Origin: Alphaproteobacteria bacterium
GTDB taxonomy: Bacteria > Pseudomonadota > Alphaproteobacteria > Rhizobiales > Rhizobiaceae
DNA length: 64,000 bases
Reading direction: 5' to 3'
NCBI GenBank assembly: GCA_024742485.1
Contig: JANSYK010000003.1
Coordinates: forward strand, 124,001 to 188,000
Position 1 is the first letter of the stretch. Each line of letters opens with the position of its first letter. Made by a program: the position numbers and the translations under genes. The notes beneath the pieces are model-generated. The model worked only from the letters and a program-made list of their open reading frames with translations, did no database searches and was not told where the DNA came from. Positions 47,950 through 56,947 of this stretch are shown here, one piece after another.

Positions 47950-49356
47950 ATGCGTTCAGTTAGTAGTGTTGATTTCGCCCGATTTTTTCAGTGTACTGAA
48001 TTCGGGCGATCGTTTCTTGTCGGTATGGATTCATCCGCGTCCGGTGCGGTCAGTTTATCGGTCCACGCGTCTCGTGTGTCGATGACACGCAAGCAGTCCC
48101 GATACCTGTCCAGAATTTTACGACAAAAGCATCAGGTTAAAACGTGCCGCGTCAAGCGGTACGGTGTGAGAACGCTTGAACGGGCGCGAAGCCTCGAAAC
48201 CTTCATGGCGCCATACCGGCATGACAACATCCTGTATGATCCGACCGGGGTGTTTGAACGGGCATCAAAGCTCCTGCGGATTGCCGGTGAAATCAGGGCC
48301 GAGTTGAACGGTGCAGTCGACAAACTGCTTTGGCAGGGCGACAAAGGTGCCTTGATCGTGGTCCTCAACCAAGGCAATGCCAGCGATGAGGGACGATTTG
48401 GCGATGCTTCGCCGATCACGATTGAAACATCCATTCGTGCGATCCTGAGCGATGTCTGCGATCAAAAGTCATCGGACTTCATACGCGCCGTGCGGGTCGG
48501 TTATTCTGTTCCCAATGTCGCTGCAACGCCAATTGATCAACAGTCCCTGACGTCGCAAGACGGTGTTCTGGAATGGCTCAAGAGCAAAACCGGAACATCC
48601 GCCCTGGCTGCTCTGATCGGCGTTGGCGCCGTCGCCACAGCGCCGGCACAGGATACAACACCGGGTCGGGCCGTATCAGGCGTGAATGGAGAATGGGGCC
48701 TGATTGGAGGAAGTCTGAACGGCGATACGGCGTTCATGACGGAAGGTGCTCTGACATTCCCGATCAGCCATCAGTTTGGCGCCCGGCTCGACGGAACGTT
48801 GGGTGCCCGGGATGGTCATTTCCTGGGTGGTGCGGCCGCTCACTTTTTCTGGCGTGATCCCGACAAGGGATTGCTGGGTGTCGCCGGCGGGTTTGCAAAC
48901 GCAGATACCAACAGTGCGACGGCCGGATCGTCGGACGTGGGGGCGTTCGTCGGGGAGGGGGAACTGTATCTTGAGAACCTGACGGTCTCCGGCCTTGCCG
49001 GATATCAGTTCTCGGATGGCGCCGGCAATGACGGCTTTTTGGGCCGTTTGGATTTTGAGTGGTACGCCACTGATGATCTGCTTTTGACAGCAGGAGCCGA
49101 GACAAATCCGGTGCACGATCTTCTGGGGCGCGTCGGCGTGGAATACCGGCCCGGATTTGATGCCTTGCCGGGATTGTCCTTTTTTGCCGACGGGGCGTTT
49201 GGCGAAAACGATTTCTACCGCGCCTATGGTGGAATTCGCCTCTATTTCGGCAGTTCGACGACCCTCAAGGACAGGCACCGTCGCGATACGTTCCGCTCTC
49301 ATCTGTTCTCAACCCGCCTGACGGATTCGGTACCGAGCGTCGCTTACGGCGACTGA
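47950..49356 (+). CDS. Hypothetical protein: N-terminal soluble-like domain, internal signal-peptide-like segment, C-terminal beta-barrel-like domain
   Basis: MRSVSSVDFARFFQCTEF...; internal KSKTGTSALAALIGVGAVATAPAQD; C-terminal alternating aromatic/hydrophobic strands ending RAYGGIRLYFGSSTTLKDRHRRD. Confidence 0.6.
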   Translation: MRSVSSVDFARFFQCTEFGRSFLVGMDSSASGAVSLSVHASRVSMTRKQSRYLSRILRQKHQVKTCRVKRYGVRTLERARSLETFMAPYRHDNILYDPTGVFERASKLLRIAGEIRAELNGAVDKLLWQGDKGALIVVLNQGNASDEGRFGDASPITIETSIRAILSDVCDQKSSDFIRAVRVGYSVPNVAATPIDQQSLTSQDGVLEWLKSKTGTSALAALIGVGAVATAPAQDTTPGRAVSGVNGEWGLIGGSLNGDTAFMTEGALTFPISHQFGARLDGTLGARDGHFLGGAAAHFFWRDPDKGLLGVAGGFANADTNSATAGSSDVGAFVGEGELYLENLTVSGLAGYQFSDGAGNDGFLGRLDFEWYATDDLLLTAGAETNPVHDLLGRVGVEYRPGFDALPGLSFFADGAFGENDFYRAYGGIRLYFGSSTTLKDRHRRDTFRSHLFSTRLTDSVPSVAYGD

Positions 49357-49585
49357 TTATCAAGCGGTCCAATCGCCGAACTGCGATACGTCCTGTTGCA
49401 ATCTTGCTTCAGGCCCGTTGGTTCTGGCGTCTCTGTGCGATGGCGTGTGGTGAATCTGAAGGTGAACGATCACTGCATCCAACGTGAATCAGGTTCTCCG
49501 TTCATTTTTGCAACCTTTTGTAAATAAATCATTTTTCGCTGAAAAAATGAGCAAACCTCGAAAATCTGACGGCCACTCTGCATTG

Positions 49586-49627
49586 CATATTTTGATACTC
49601 AGGTATTGACCTGAGTATCAAAATATG
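49586..49627. promoter_or_regulatory. Perfect 18-bp inverted repeat, candidate ArsR-type operator O1
   Basis: CATATTTTGATACTCAGG-TATTGA-CCTGAGTATCAAAATATG. Confidence 0.8.
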
Positions 49628-49628
49628 A

Positions 49629-49655
49629 ATATTCAGGCGAATGGCTGAGTATCAA
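49629..49655. promoter_or_regulatory. Imperfect second operator O2 overlapping arsR start codon
   Basis: ATATTCAG ... CTGAGTAT; CTGAGTATCAA (49645-49655) is an exact copy of 49611-49621. Confidence 0.5.
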
Positions 49656-49988
49656 CAAAAACTTGATCGGGTGTTTCATGCCCTTTCAGATCCGACCCGC
49701 CGGGCGGTCATCCAGCAACTGGGTTCCGGCCCGGCTTCGGTGAGTGCGTTGGCGGATCCACACAAGATGGCATTCCAGTCCTTCTCCCAGCACCTCAAGG
49801 TCCTGGAGGACAGTGGGCTGGTGATCAGTGAAAAAGAGGGGCGCGTACGCACCTGCAAGATCGCCGGCGATGCACTTGTAAATGCTCAGGAATGGATCGC
49901 CGCTCAGCGACGGCGGTGGAACGAACAGTTCGACCTGCTGGATATTTATCTGAGCGAGTTGCAAGAAAAGGATGTCGACGATGAGTGA
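49641..49988 (+). CDS. ArsR/SmtB family (HTH) transcriptional regulator
   Basis: MAEYQQKLDRVFHALSDPTRRAVIQQLGSGPASVSALADPHKMAFQSFSQHLKVLEDSGLVISEKEGRVRTCKI. Confidence 0.95.
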   Translation: MAEYQQKLDRVFHALSDPTRRAVIQQLGSGPASVSALADPHKMAFQSFSQHLKVLEDSGLVISEKEGRVRTCKIAGDALVNAQEWIAAQRRRWNEQFDLLDIYLSELQEKDVDDE

Positions 49989-50448
49989 AGAAAAGCCGGC
50001 TCTCACAATCACGCGCCTGTTTCGTGCTCCAAGGCATCTGCTGTTTCGGATGTGGTCCGACTCCAGGCACATGAAAAACTGGGGCTGCCCGGTCGGTTTC
50101 ACCGTGGTCCATTCGACCATCGATTTTCGTGTTGGCGGGAAATGGAGCTCATGCATGCGCGCGCCGGATGGCACGGAGTATCGATTGCTTGGAGAATATC
50201 TTGAGATCGTGCCCGACGAGAGGATCGTCAACACCAGTGCCTGGCTGAATGATGATGGTGATCCGGTTCAGGAGACGATCATCACGCTCAAATTCCGCAG
50301 CGTTGGAAACGATACCGAACTAACCCTCCACCAAACCCCGTTCGAAACGCCCGGTTCACGGGATTCGCATCAAGAAGGTTGGATGGAATCGCTCACAAAT
50401 CTGTCCAACTATCTCGACACGATGGGTGCGCCCGAAGCAGCCCGGTAA
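49981..50448 (+). CDS. SRPBCC / AHSA1 domain protein
   Basis: MSEEKPALTITRLFRAPRHLLFRMWSDSRHMKNWGCPVGF...DTELTLHQTPFETPGSRDSHQEGWMESLTNLSNYL; starts in ATGA overlap within arsR. Confidence 0.93.
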   Translation: MSEEKPALTITRLFRAPRHLLFRMWSDSRHMKNWGCPVGFTVVHSTIDFRVGGKWSSCMRAPDGTEYRLLGEYLEIVPDERIVNTSAWLNDDGDPVQETIITLKFRSVGNDTELTLHQTPFETPGSRDSHQEGWMESLTNLSNYLDTMGAPEAAR

Positions 50449-50487
50449 CGTGTGATCATGGCTGGTTGCTTCGAGATACGGCCCGAT

Positions 50488-51501
50488 CTAGCACCAGCTT
50501 TCCACTCTCGCCAATGTGCCAGGGTTAACAGCAACCCCCTCCCGATCAGCGCGTAGACGCGCGGCCTTGCGGCCGTCGCCCGGAACACGAACGCCGGGTT
50601 GGTCGCGCATGGCTTCGACCAGTGCCGTCAGGCGTTCGGAAAACAGGTCGCCGGACGTAACGTCGGGATTGATGGCCATGAAGAACTGGCCGGTCCTGGG
50701 GGGCCCGCCCTTGGTGCCCGAAAAGGGACTGGCATGAATTCCCAGCGTCGCGCCGGTCATCGCTGCCGCCATGATCTCCACCAATAGTGCCACGCCGACA
50801 CCCTTGTATCCTCCGGTCGGTGCCATTGATCCTTTCAGCGCAATGTCCGGGTCGGTTGTCGGACTGCCGACCGGGTCGAGCGCCCATTCAGGAGGAATTG
50901 GCAGTCCCTCGCGTGCATGTTTCATGATTTCGCTCTTGGCAACGACGCTGGCGCTCTGGTCGATCAGCACTGCGGCATTGCCATTCTCGTCCGGGGCCGC
51001 GATGGAAAATGGATTGGTTCCAACCACCGGCCTCCGCCCCCCCACTGGTGCAATCGATGCCGGTGCATTGGTAAAGCCGATTGCCAGAAGCCGATCATTG
51101 GCGAGTTGTTCGGTGTGATAGCCGAGCACGCCGCAATTGTAGGAATTCTTGACGGCCAGAACGGCAACGCCCTGCTGGCGGGCGGTTTCTTTGAGGGTCT
51201 GAAAGCCGAGCGCGATGGCCGGGTGTGCGAAACCTGTCGCAGCATCTGCGGCGATAACGGACGGGGCGGGGCGTGTGATCCGGGGTTGTGCAGTTCCGTC
51301 AACTTTGCCACAGCGCACGTGTTCGCAATAAATTGGAATGTAGGCGAGGCCATGACTCGCGATGCCGTCTGCCTCGGTCCACGCAGTGGCATGGGCAAGT
51401 GGCCGGGCATTTTCATCTGATGTACCCGCCGCGGTGAGTGCCCGAAAGGCCAGGTCTTCAATCTCGGCCAGCGTCATGGTTACAGCATCTGTCATGATCA
51501 T
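50488..51501 (-). CDS. Ldh family (malate/L-lactate dehydrogenase, PF02615-type) oxidoreductase
   Basis: MTLAEIEDLAFRALTAAGTSDENARPLAHATAWTEADGIASHGLAYIPIYCEHVRCGKVDG...GTNPFSIAAPDENG...GGYKGVGVALLVEIMAAAMTG. Confidence 0.93.
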   Translation of the reverse strand: MIMTDAVTMTLAEIEDLAFRALTAAGTSDENARPLAHATAWTEADGIASHGLAYIPIYCEHVRCGKVDGTAQPRITRPAPSVIAADAATGFAHPAIALGFQTLKETARQQGVAVLAVKNSYNCGVLGYHTEQLANDRLLAIGFTNAPASIAPVGGRRPVVGTNPFSIAAPDENGNAAVLIDQSASVVAKSEIMKHAREGLPIPPEWALDPVGSPTTDPDIALKGSMAPTGGYKGVGVALLVEIMAAAMTGATLGIHASPFSGTKGGPPRTGQFFMAINPDVTSGDLFSERLTALVEAMRDQPGVRVPGDGRKAARLRADREGVAVNPGTLARVESWC

Positions 51502-51507
51502 CTTTTC

Positions 51508-52161
51508 CTAGTCATTGTCGGACAATTCCGTACCGGCCCCCGCAACCCTGGAAGCTTCGGTAGCCGGAGCAAACGTCCGCATCGCGAGAATGTTGAGGCC
51601 TTCCCAAACATCGGAATTGACAGCCAGCACCGATCGCTTTTTCCGAGGATGCCTGAGATCGCTGGCGGTCTGTCTGCAGCGGACGGATTGCGCAATATCC
51701 GGGTTAAGACTGGTCTCGTCATCGGCATAGCTGAGGGTTTCGGCATCCATCAGCAAGACCACATCATCCCAGGCCAATTCAAAGGCTGATCCGGACAGTT
51801 TTGCCGCCGCGGCCAGGTAGGGCGCCAGCAGCAGGGGTTGCAAGGTCGGCCCAAGACGTATTGTTCGTCCGTCGGCCAATTCCGGTGCCTGGTCGCACAG
51901 GGTCGAACCGGTCACAAGCGGGCAGAGCGGGCCCGCTGGTGCCTGCCAGACCCCGGTGATGGAAACGGGTGCGCGCTCGCTTGGCGGTCGACCGTCGGTC
52001 TTCTGGAGGACTGAAAATAGCAGGTCAGGTCCCGGAAGATTTTGTGCGGACAACCAGCGTGCGGCTTTTCCGGCCTCTTCCGCCAGTCCCCAAGACAGTC
52101 CAGCGCCACGCGCCGCGCGTTTTCCCATGGCTTCGATTTCATTCAGGGAGAACATCGTCAA
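51508..52161 (-). CDS. DUF3726-like protein
   Basis: FSLNEIEAMGKRAARGAGLSWGLAEEAGKAARWLSAQNLPGPDLL; recognised by eye. Confidence 0.65.
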   Translation of the reverse strand: MTMFSLNEIEAMGKRAARGAGLSWGLAEEAGKAARWLSAQNLPGPDLLFSVLQKTDGRPPSERAPVSITGVWQAPAGPLCPLVTGSTLCDQAPELADGRTIRLGPTLQPLLLAPYLAAAAKLSGSAFELAWDDVVLLMDAETLSYADDETSLNPDIAQSVRCRQTASDLRHPRKKRSVLAVNSDVWEGLNILAMRTFAPATEASRVAGAGTELSDND

Positions 52162-53858
52162 ATAGCTCGATCCAGTGGGGAATACGACCAGTCGTCCGCA
52201 TGGCCCGATGCCAATTCGTCCGGGAAGGGCGCGCCGCGGAACATATTGATGCGAACCCAGCGGTCCGACCGCGGATCGAAATGGGTTGCGCCGAAGAAGG
52301 CAAGTTTGCAGCGCAGCAGATCGATCGGCAGCATGGCCGAGGAAATCGTATTGTCTCGTATCTCCGCATATGGATATCGTGCTGCGATCTGTGCGCGCCG
52401 CGCCACATGTCGGTGGTCCGGATGGCGCAACAAAAAGGCTGCGACCGTGTGTTCACCCTTCCAGTCGGTAAGGCACCGATACATGGCTGCAGCATCACGG
52501 CCCGGCGCAAGGGGTTGCTCGTAGGGTTCCACTGGCTCTTCGAAACGTTCGCCCAGCCTGGGCTCGAGCTTTTCCTGAGACACGTACCAGACGCGCGCAA
52601 TGCAGTCGTTTTGGGTCCAGTCGATTTCCAGCGCCCAGCCATAAATATCCTCGACAATGGCCTTGAGGCGGTCAAGGGACATCGCACCATCGATCACGAA
52701 GGCCTCGCTTTCATCCGCGGCCATTGAATCGGTCAGGTCGTCCACGAGCGACCCATAGGGTTCAAGCATCAGGGAAACGAGCTGTTCCTGCCCCTCCAGC
52801 GACAGCCGGTCTTCCGCCCACCCATGGAGCCGGTTCCATGGGGTATCGAGAAAAAGCGCACCATCTGCAACATGCGCCCCGAGGGTTTGAAGGTCGCTCT
52901 TCAACCGTGCAAGTTTGTCGATCTGAAGGGGATGCTCTGAACGCCATTCCCGTGCATTGATGAGGGCGCGGTCCAGCATCCGCCGAAAAACCTTCCTTTC
53001 GTCCGGTGTCGCGCTTGGCAGGGATCTGACTCGCGCAAGACCAGTCTCGCGAGCGGCAATCCAATTGTTCAAAAGCACGGGATGATTGACGATAAAGGGC
53101 GCCAGACCAAGCCCAGTCGAGTTGCCGACACCGAAGCGGCGCCGCAGTGTCGGATCGAGTGTGACGGCGGTTTTCGGAGCGCGTGCTTTCGCCAGATGCT
53201 CAACCAGATCCATCACAAATGCACGTGTCAGAAACACGGACAGCATTTCTGCCTGAAACGGAGCGTTGAGTTCCTGCCGGTTGCTCAGAGTCTCCCGATC
53301 AGCCGCACCGAACTTGCCTGATCCGTACACTGCGGTTGTGCGCATCAGATAACCGACCGCTTCAACCCGGTCCGCATCAGGCTGTTGGCCCGCCGCAAGG
53401 CAGTCGACCACATATTCGAACAGGCGTACGGAGCGGTTGGCGCGGGACAGGCTGATTTCGCTGTTGCTGATCCGTCCCGCCTCCTGTTTGGGAACGTTAA
53501 GCGACAATCGTGCGATGTCGTTCTTGTCGGGAACCCCGTCGAACAGGGTGAATGTTGCGTCCCAGGCATGCGCAATCACGCGGTCGGACCGCAATTCCGG
53601 TGGTAAATCATGTCCAAAACAAATCAGGCTGTAGGTTCGTTCCGGCCCCTTTGCTGTATAAACCGCGACGCCGACACCCTTTTCATCAATTTCAAAGATC
53701 GGTCGCTGAAAGGCCCAATTGTCTCTTTTTAACCGGCGCAACAGGGTGCGCATGAATGAGAGACGACATTGGTGAAATGAACCAAGCCGTTCAAGCTGCA
53801 TGACAGTATCGGCCGGTCGCAGTGGAACATTGACTGTCTGTTCTTGGGGCAAAGTCAC
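52158..53858 (-). CDS. Conserved hypothetical 566-aa protein, no recognisable domain
   Basis: Long ORF in operon context; ATGA overlap with the DUF3726-like gene; MTLPQEQTVNVPLRPADTVMQLERLGSFHQCRLSFMRTLLRRLKRDNW... Confidence 0.75.
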   Translation of the reverse strand: MTLPQEQTVNVPLRPADTVMQLERLGSFHQCRLSFMRTLLRRLKRDNWAFQRPIFEIDEKGVGVAVYTAKGPERTYSLICFGHDLPPELRSDRVIAHAWDATFTLFDGVPDKNDIARLSLNVPKQEAGRISNSEISLSRANRSVRLFEYVVDCLAAGQQPDADRVEAVGYLMRTTAVYGSGKFGAADRETLSNRQELNAPFQAEMLSVFLTRAFVMDLVEHLAKARAPKTAVTLDPTLRRRFGVGNSTGLGLAPFIVNHPVLLNNWIAARETGLARVRSLPSATPDERKVFRRMLDRALINAREWRSEHPLQIDKLARLKSDLQTLGAHVADGALFLDTPWNRLHGWAEDRLSLEGQEQLVSLMLEPYGSLVDDLTDSMAADESEAFVIDGAMSLDRLKAIVEDIYGWALEIDWTQNDCIARVWYVSQEKLEPRLGERFEEPVEPYEQPLAPGRDAAAMYRCLTDWKGEHTVAAFLLRHPDHRHVARRAQIAARYPYAEIRDNTISSAMLPIDLLRCKLAFFGATHFDPRSDRWVRINMFRGAPFPDELASGHADDWSYSPLDRAI

Positions 53859-53997
53859 CTGAAATCATCCATCCTGCTAAAGCGGGTCTTCGGTCAGACC
53901 AGTTCACTGATTGCTCAGGAGATTGGCCGTTGGTGCTATCGGCCCGGTCTGGGGGCGGCCACCCCGTCGGTTGACCCGTCGGGGTGGGTTCTTCGGC

Positions 53998-55839
53998 CTA
54001 TTCGGCCGGCTGCGTTCGGGTTTCGGATGCTGCGTGTTTTTCACGCAGACCGTCACGATACAGAGCCTTGATGAGCGACAGGCACATCAGACCCATGACC
54101 ATGGTGAACGGCAGCGCGCCGATGATCATGGCGCTTTTCAGAGCCTCCATCGGGTCGGCTTCCGTGTTGGTCTTGCCGGCGACCAGCAACGTTCCGATCA
54201 CCAGTGTCAGGATGATGCCCCAGACAATCCGATGCTTGATGCCAGTCTCCTGCTCGCCGCCGGACATGATGGTGTTCATCACCAGGATACCGGAGTCCGC
54301 TGAGGTGACAAGGAATGTCATGATCAACACCACACACATGATGCTCACTGCGGCAAGGAACTCACCGGAGATCATCTGGCCAAGCGTGACAAACAGTTTT
54401 GCGGTGTTGGTGGCACCGATAATCGTGCCGTCGGCACCGCCTGTCAGTTCCAGATCGATAGCGGTTCCGCCGAGTATCGTCATCCAGGCAAAGCACACCA
54501 GTGCCGGTGCAATGACGCACCCCAGGATGAATTCGCGAACCGTCCGGCCCTTCGATATGCGCGCAAGGAACAGGCCGACAAAGGGTGAGAACGCTATCCA
54601 CCAGGCCCAGTAGAATGTGGTCCAGCCGGCCTGCCAGCCAAACTGACGTCCAGGCGTGCCTGCCGCATAGGCGGCAGCCTGCACATCAGCCGGCAGTTCG
54701 GCCGCTGCGCCGCTCAGACCACCCTGAAAGGCTGCGAGAGAACCCCATGCGTTGGTAGCGCCCGCATAGAGATCACCGGCCAGCGGCTCGGCAGAGGCGG
54801 GCAGGGCTGAACTGAAGGCCTGCATTGATTGCGGTGCATAGGCGCCAAACGAAAGTTGCAGAAAGTGCATCAGATAATCGACCAGCGCCGTTCCGTAGGT
54901 CGTCATGGCAAACAGGAACGATCCGAACACAACGAATATGGTCAGCAGGATCAGCGAAAGGACCAGATTGAGGTTGGAAAGATATTTCACGCCGCGTCCA
55001 ACGCCCGATACGGCGGAGATAATGGACAGACCCATGATCACCATCAGCGCCGAGATGAGACCGACGGTGCTGGGCTTGGGTGCGTCTCCGGCGGTTTCAA
55101 CAAGCCAGTCCATTCCTGTGATGGCATACATGCCGTCCACAAACTGGCTGACGCCAAATCCGATTGTTACCGACACACCGAGGATGGTTGCAACGACACC
55201 AAGCACGTCGACGACATGACCGGCAAAGCCATTGACATATTTACCGAACAACGGTGTCAGGGCGGACCGGATCGTCAGGGGCATTTCTCTTGTATAGGCG
55301 TAATAGGCCAGTGAAAGGCCGGTCACGACATAGATGGCCCAGGCATGAAATCCATAGTGAAGGAATGTATAGCGGTACGCCGAACGGACCGATCCTTCCG
55401 AGTTCGCTGCAGCGGCACCGTCCAGAATGACAGGGTTTGACCCCCAGAGGCCCAGCGGTTCGGCTGTCGCAAAAACCATGAGGCCGACACCCAGACCGGC
55501 ACCGAACATCATGGAGAACCAGGAGAAATTCGAAAACTCCGGTTTTTCGCCTGGTGTTCCCATCAGACGCCGACCGGTTTGCGGCAGGATCGCCAGTACC
55601 GCCAGGAAAACTGCAAATAAGCCGACAATGACAACATAAAAGCCATTGAACCCCTCCAGCAGCGCCCAATTCGTGCTGCCAAGCACACCATTTGCGTGTC
55701 CGGGCCAAAACAGCGCCCAGATGACCAGCAGCGCCATTGTGAGCTTGCTGATCAAAGCAATCGGTATGCTGTATCCTTGATAGAATCCCGCCGGAGATTT
55801 CTTGATCTCCAGTTCGGTAAATGGGGGCTTGATCGCCAT
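53998..55839 (-). CDS. BCCT family transporter (betaine/carnitine/choline type)
   Basis: Start MAIKPPFTELEIKKSPAGFYQGYSIPIALISKLTMALLVIWALFWPG at 55839; WTTFYWAWWIAFSPFVGLFLARISKGRTVREFILG hallmark. Confidence 0.95.
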   Translation of the reverse strand: MAIKPPFTELEIKKSPAGFYQGYSIPIALISKLTMALLVIWALFWPGHANGVLGSTNWALLEGFNGFYVVIVGLFAVFLAVLAILPQTGRRLMGTPGEKPEFSNFSWFSMMFGAGLGVGLMVFATAEPLGLWGSNPVILDGAAAANSEGSVRSAYRYTFLHYGFHAWAIYVVTGLSLAYYAYTREMPLTIRSALTPLFGKYVNGFAGHVVDVLGVVATILGVSVTIGFGVSQFVDGMYAITGMDWLVETAGDAPKPSTVGLISALMVIMGLSIISAVSGVGRGVKYLSNLNLVLSLILLTIFVVFGSFLFAMTTYGTALVDYLMHFLQLSFGAYAPQSMQAFSSALPASAEPLAGDLYAGATNAWGSLAAFQGGLSGAAAELPADVQAAAYAAGTPGRQFGWQAGWTTFYWAWWIAFSPFVGLFLARISKGRTVREFILGCVIAPALVCFAWMTILGGTAIDLELTGGADGTIIGATNTAKLFVTLGQMISGEFLAAVSIMCVVLIMTFLVTSADSGILVMNTIMSGGEQETGIKHRIVWGIILTLVIGTLLVAGKTNTEADPMEALKSAMIIGALPFTMVMGLMCLSLIKALYRDGLREKHAASETRTQPAE

Positions 55840-55915
55840 GGTTTCCTCCTCCCAGGAATTGTGCAGTCTCAGCTTTGTTCTTCCGGCCGCGTTTGCATGG
55901 GACGGTTGAGCTTGA

Positions 55916-56947
55916 TTATTCGGCCGCCCGCCTTTGGTCGTGGGCGCTGTTTGACGGCTGTGGGCCAAAACTCTGATCGTAAAAATCGAGCCAGTTGCCG
56001 CCCATGATGGCAGCGACGTCAGAAGCGTCGAATCCAACGCTTTTGAGACCGCTTTCAATATTGCCGAAGTCCCGATTGTCATTGAACCATGCGGGCATCG
56101 TGGGGAATCCGGGATTGTCCCGCGTCCCCTCGCCATAGTCGATTTCCCTGGTCCAGCGACCGGTTCGCATCCACTCCACCACATGGTCCGGCTGATCCTG
56201 GCAAAGGTCGGTACCGATACCGATATGATCGGTCCCCATGAGTTCGGCCGTGCGCGCAATCATTTCGCAATAGCTTTCAAGCGTGCAGTTAGAATTGTCC
56301 TTGAGATGATGCGGATATGCGGAAAATCCGAGCATCCCGCCTGACTCGGCCAGCGCGCGAAGCACGACGTCGGATTTGTTGCGCAGGGCCGAATGCCAGA
56401 ATGCCGGATTGGCATGGGTTATGGCGATCGGACGCTCGGAGATTTCCATTGCCTCGAGTGTGGAGCGCTCAGCCGAGTGGCTCATATCGACCACCAGCCC
56501 GACACGGTTCATCTCCTTGATGACCTGACGGCCCATTCGGGTGATCCCGGCATCGTCGGCCTCGTAGCAACCGGTGGCCAACAGCGACTGGTTGTTGTAG
56601 CTGAGCTGCATGAAGCGGGCACCCAGTCGGTGGACAATTTCAACCAGTCCGATGTCATCTTCGATGGGTGAGGGATTCTGAAACCCGAAGAAGATCGCCG
56701 TGCGGCCGGTCTCGCGGGCGCGTCGAACGTCCTGTCCCGAAAAACCCTGAAAGATGAGAGACGGGAACTGCTCAAACCAGCGGTTCCACTTTTCGATATT
56801 GTGGACGGTTTCCCGGAAGTTCTCGTGATAGGCGATCGTCACGTGAACCGCGTCCAGGCCGCCCTGTCGCATCTGGCGAAAAATGGTCTCCGACCAGTTG
56901 CAATATTGCAGGCAGTCAATGCGGATTGGGTGAGTCGGTGCGCTCAT
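55916..56947 (-). CDS. Membrane (renal-type) dipeptidase
   Basis: LGARFMQLSYNNQSLLATGCYE...GLVVDMSHSAERSTLEAMEISERPIAITHANP...DHIGIGTDLCQDQP. Confidence 0.93.
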   Translation of the reverse strand: MSAPTHPIRIDCLQYCNWSETIFRQMRQGGLDAVHVTIAYHENFRETVHNIEKWNRWFEQFPSLIFQGFSGQDVRRARETGRTAIFFGFQNPSPIEDDIGLVEIVHRLGARFMQLSYNNQSLLATGCYEADDAGITRMGRQVIKEMNRVGLVVDMSHSAERSTLEAMEISERPIAITHANPAFWHSALRNKSDVVLRALAESGGMLGFSAYPHHLKDNSNCTLESYCEMIARTAELMGTDHIGIGTDLCQDQPDHVVEWMRTGRWTREIDYGEGTRDNPGFPTMPAWFNDNRDFGNIESGLKSVGFDASDVAAIMGGNWLDFYDQSFGPQPSNSAHDQRRAAE

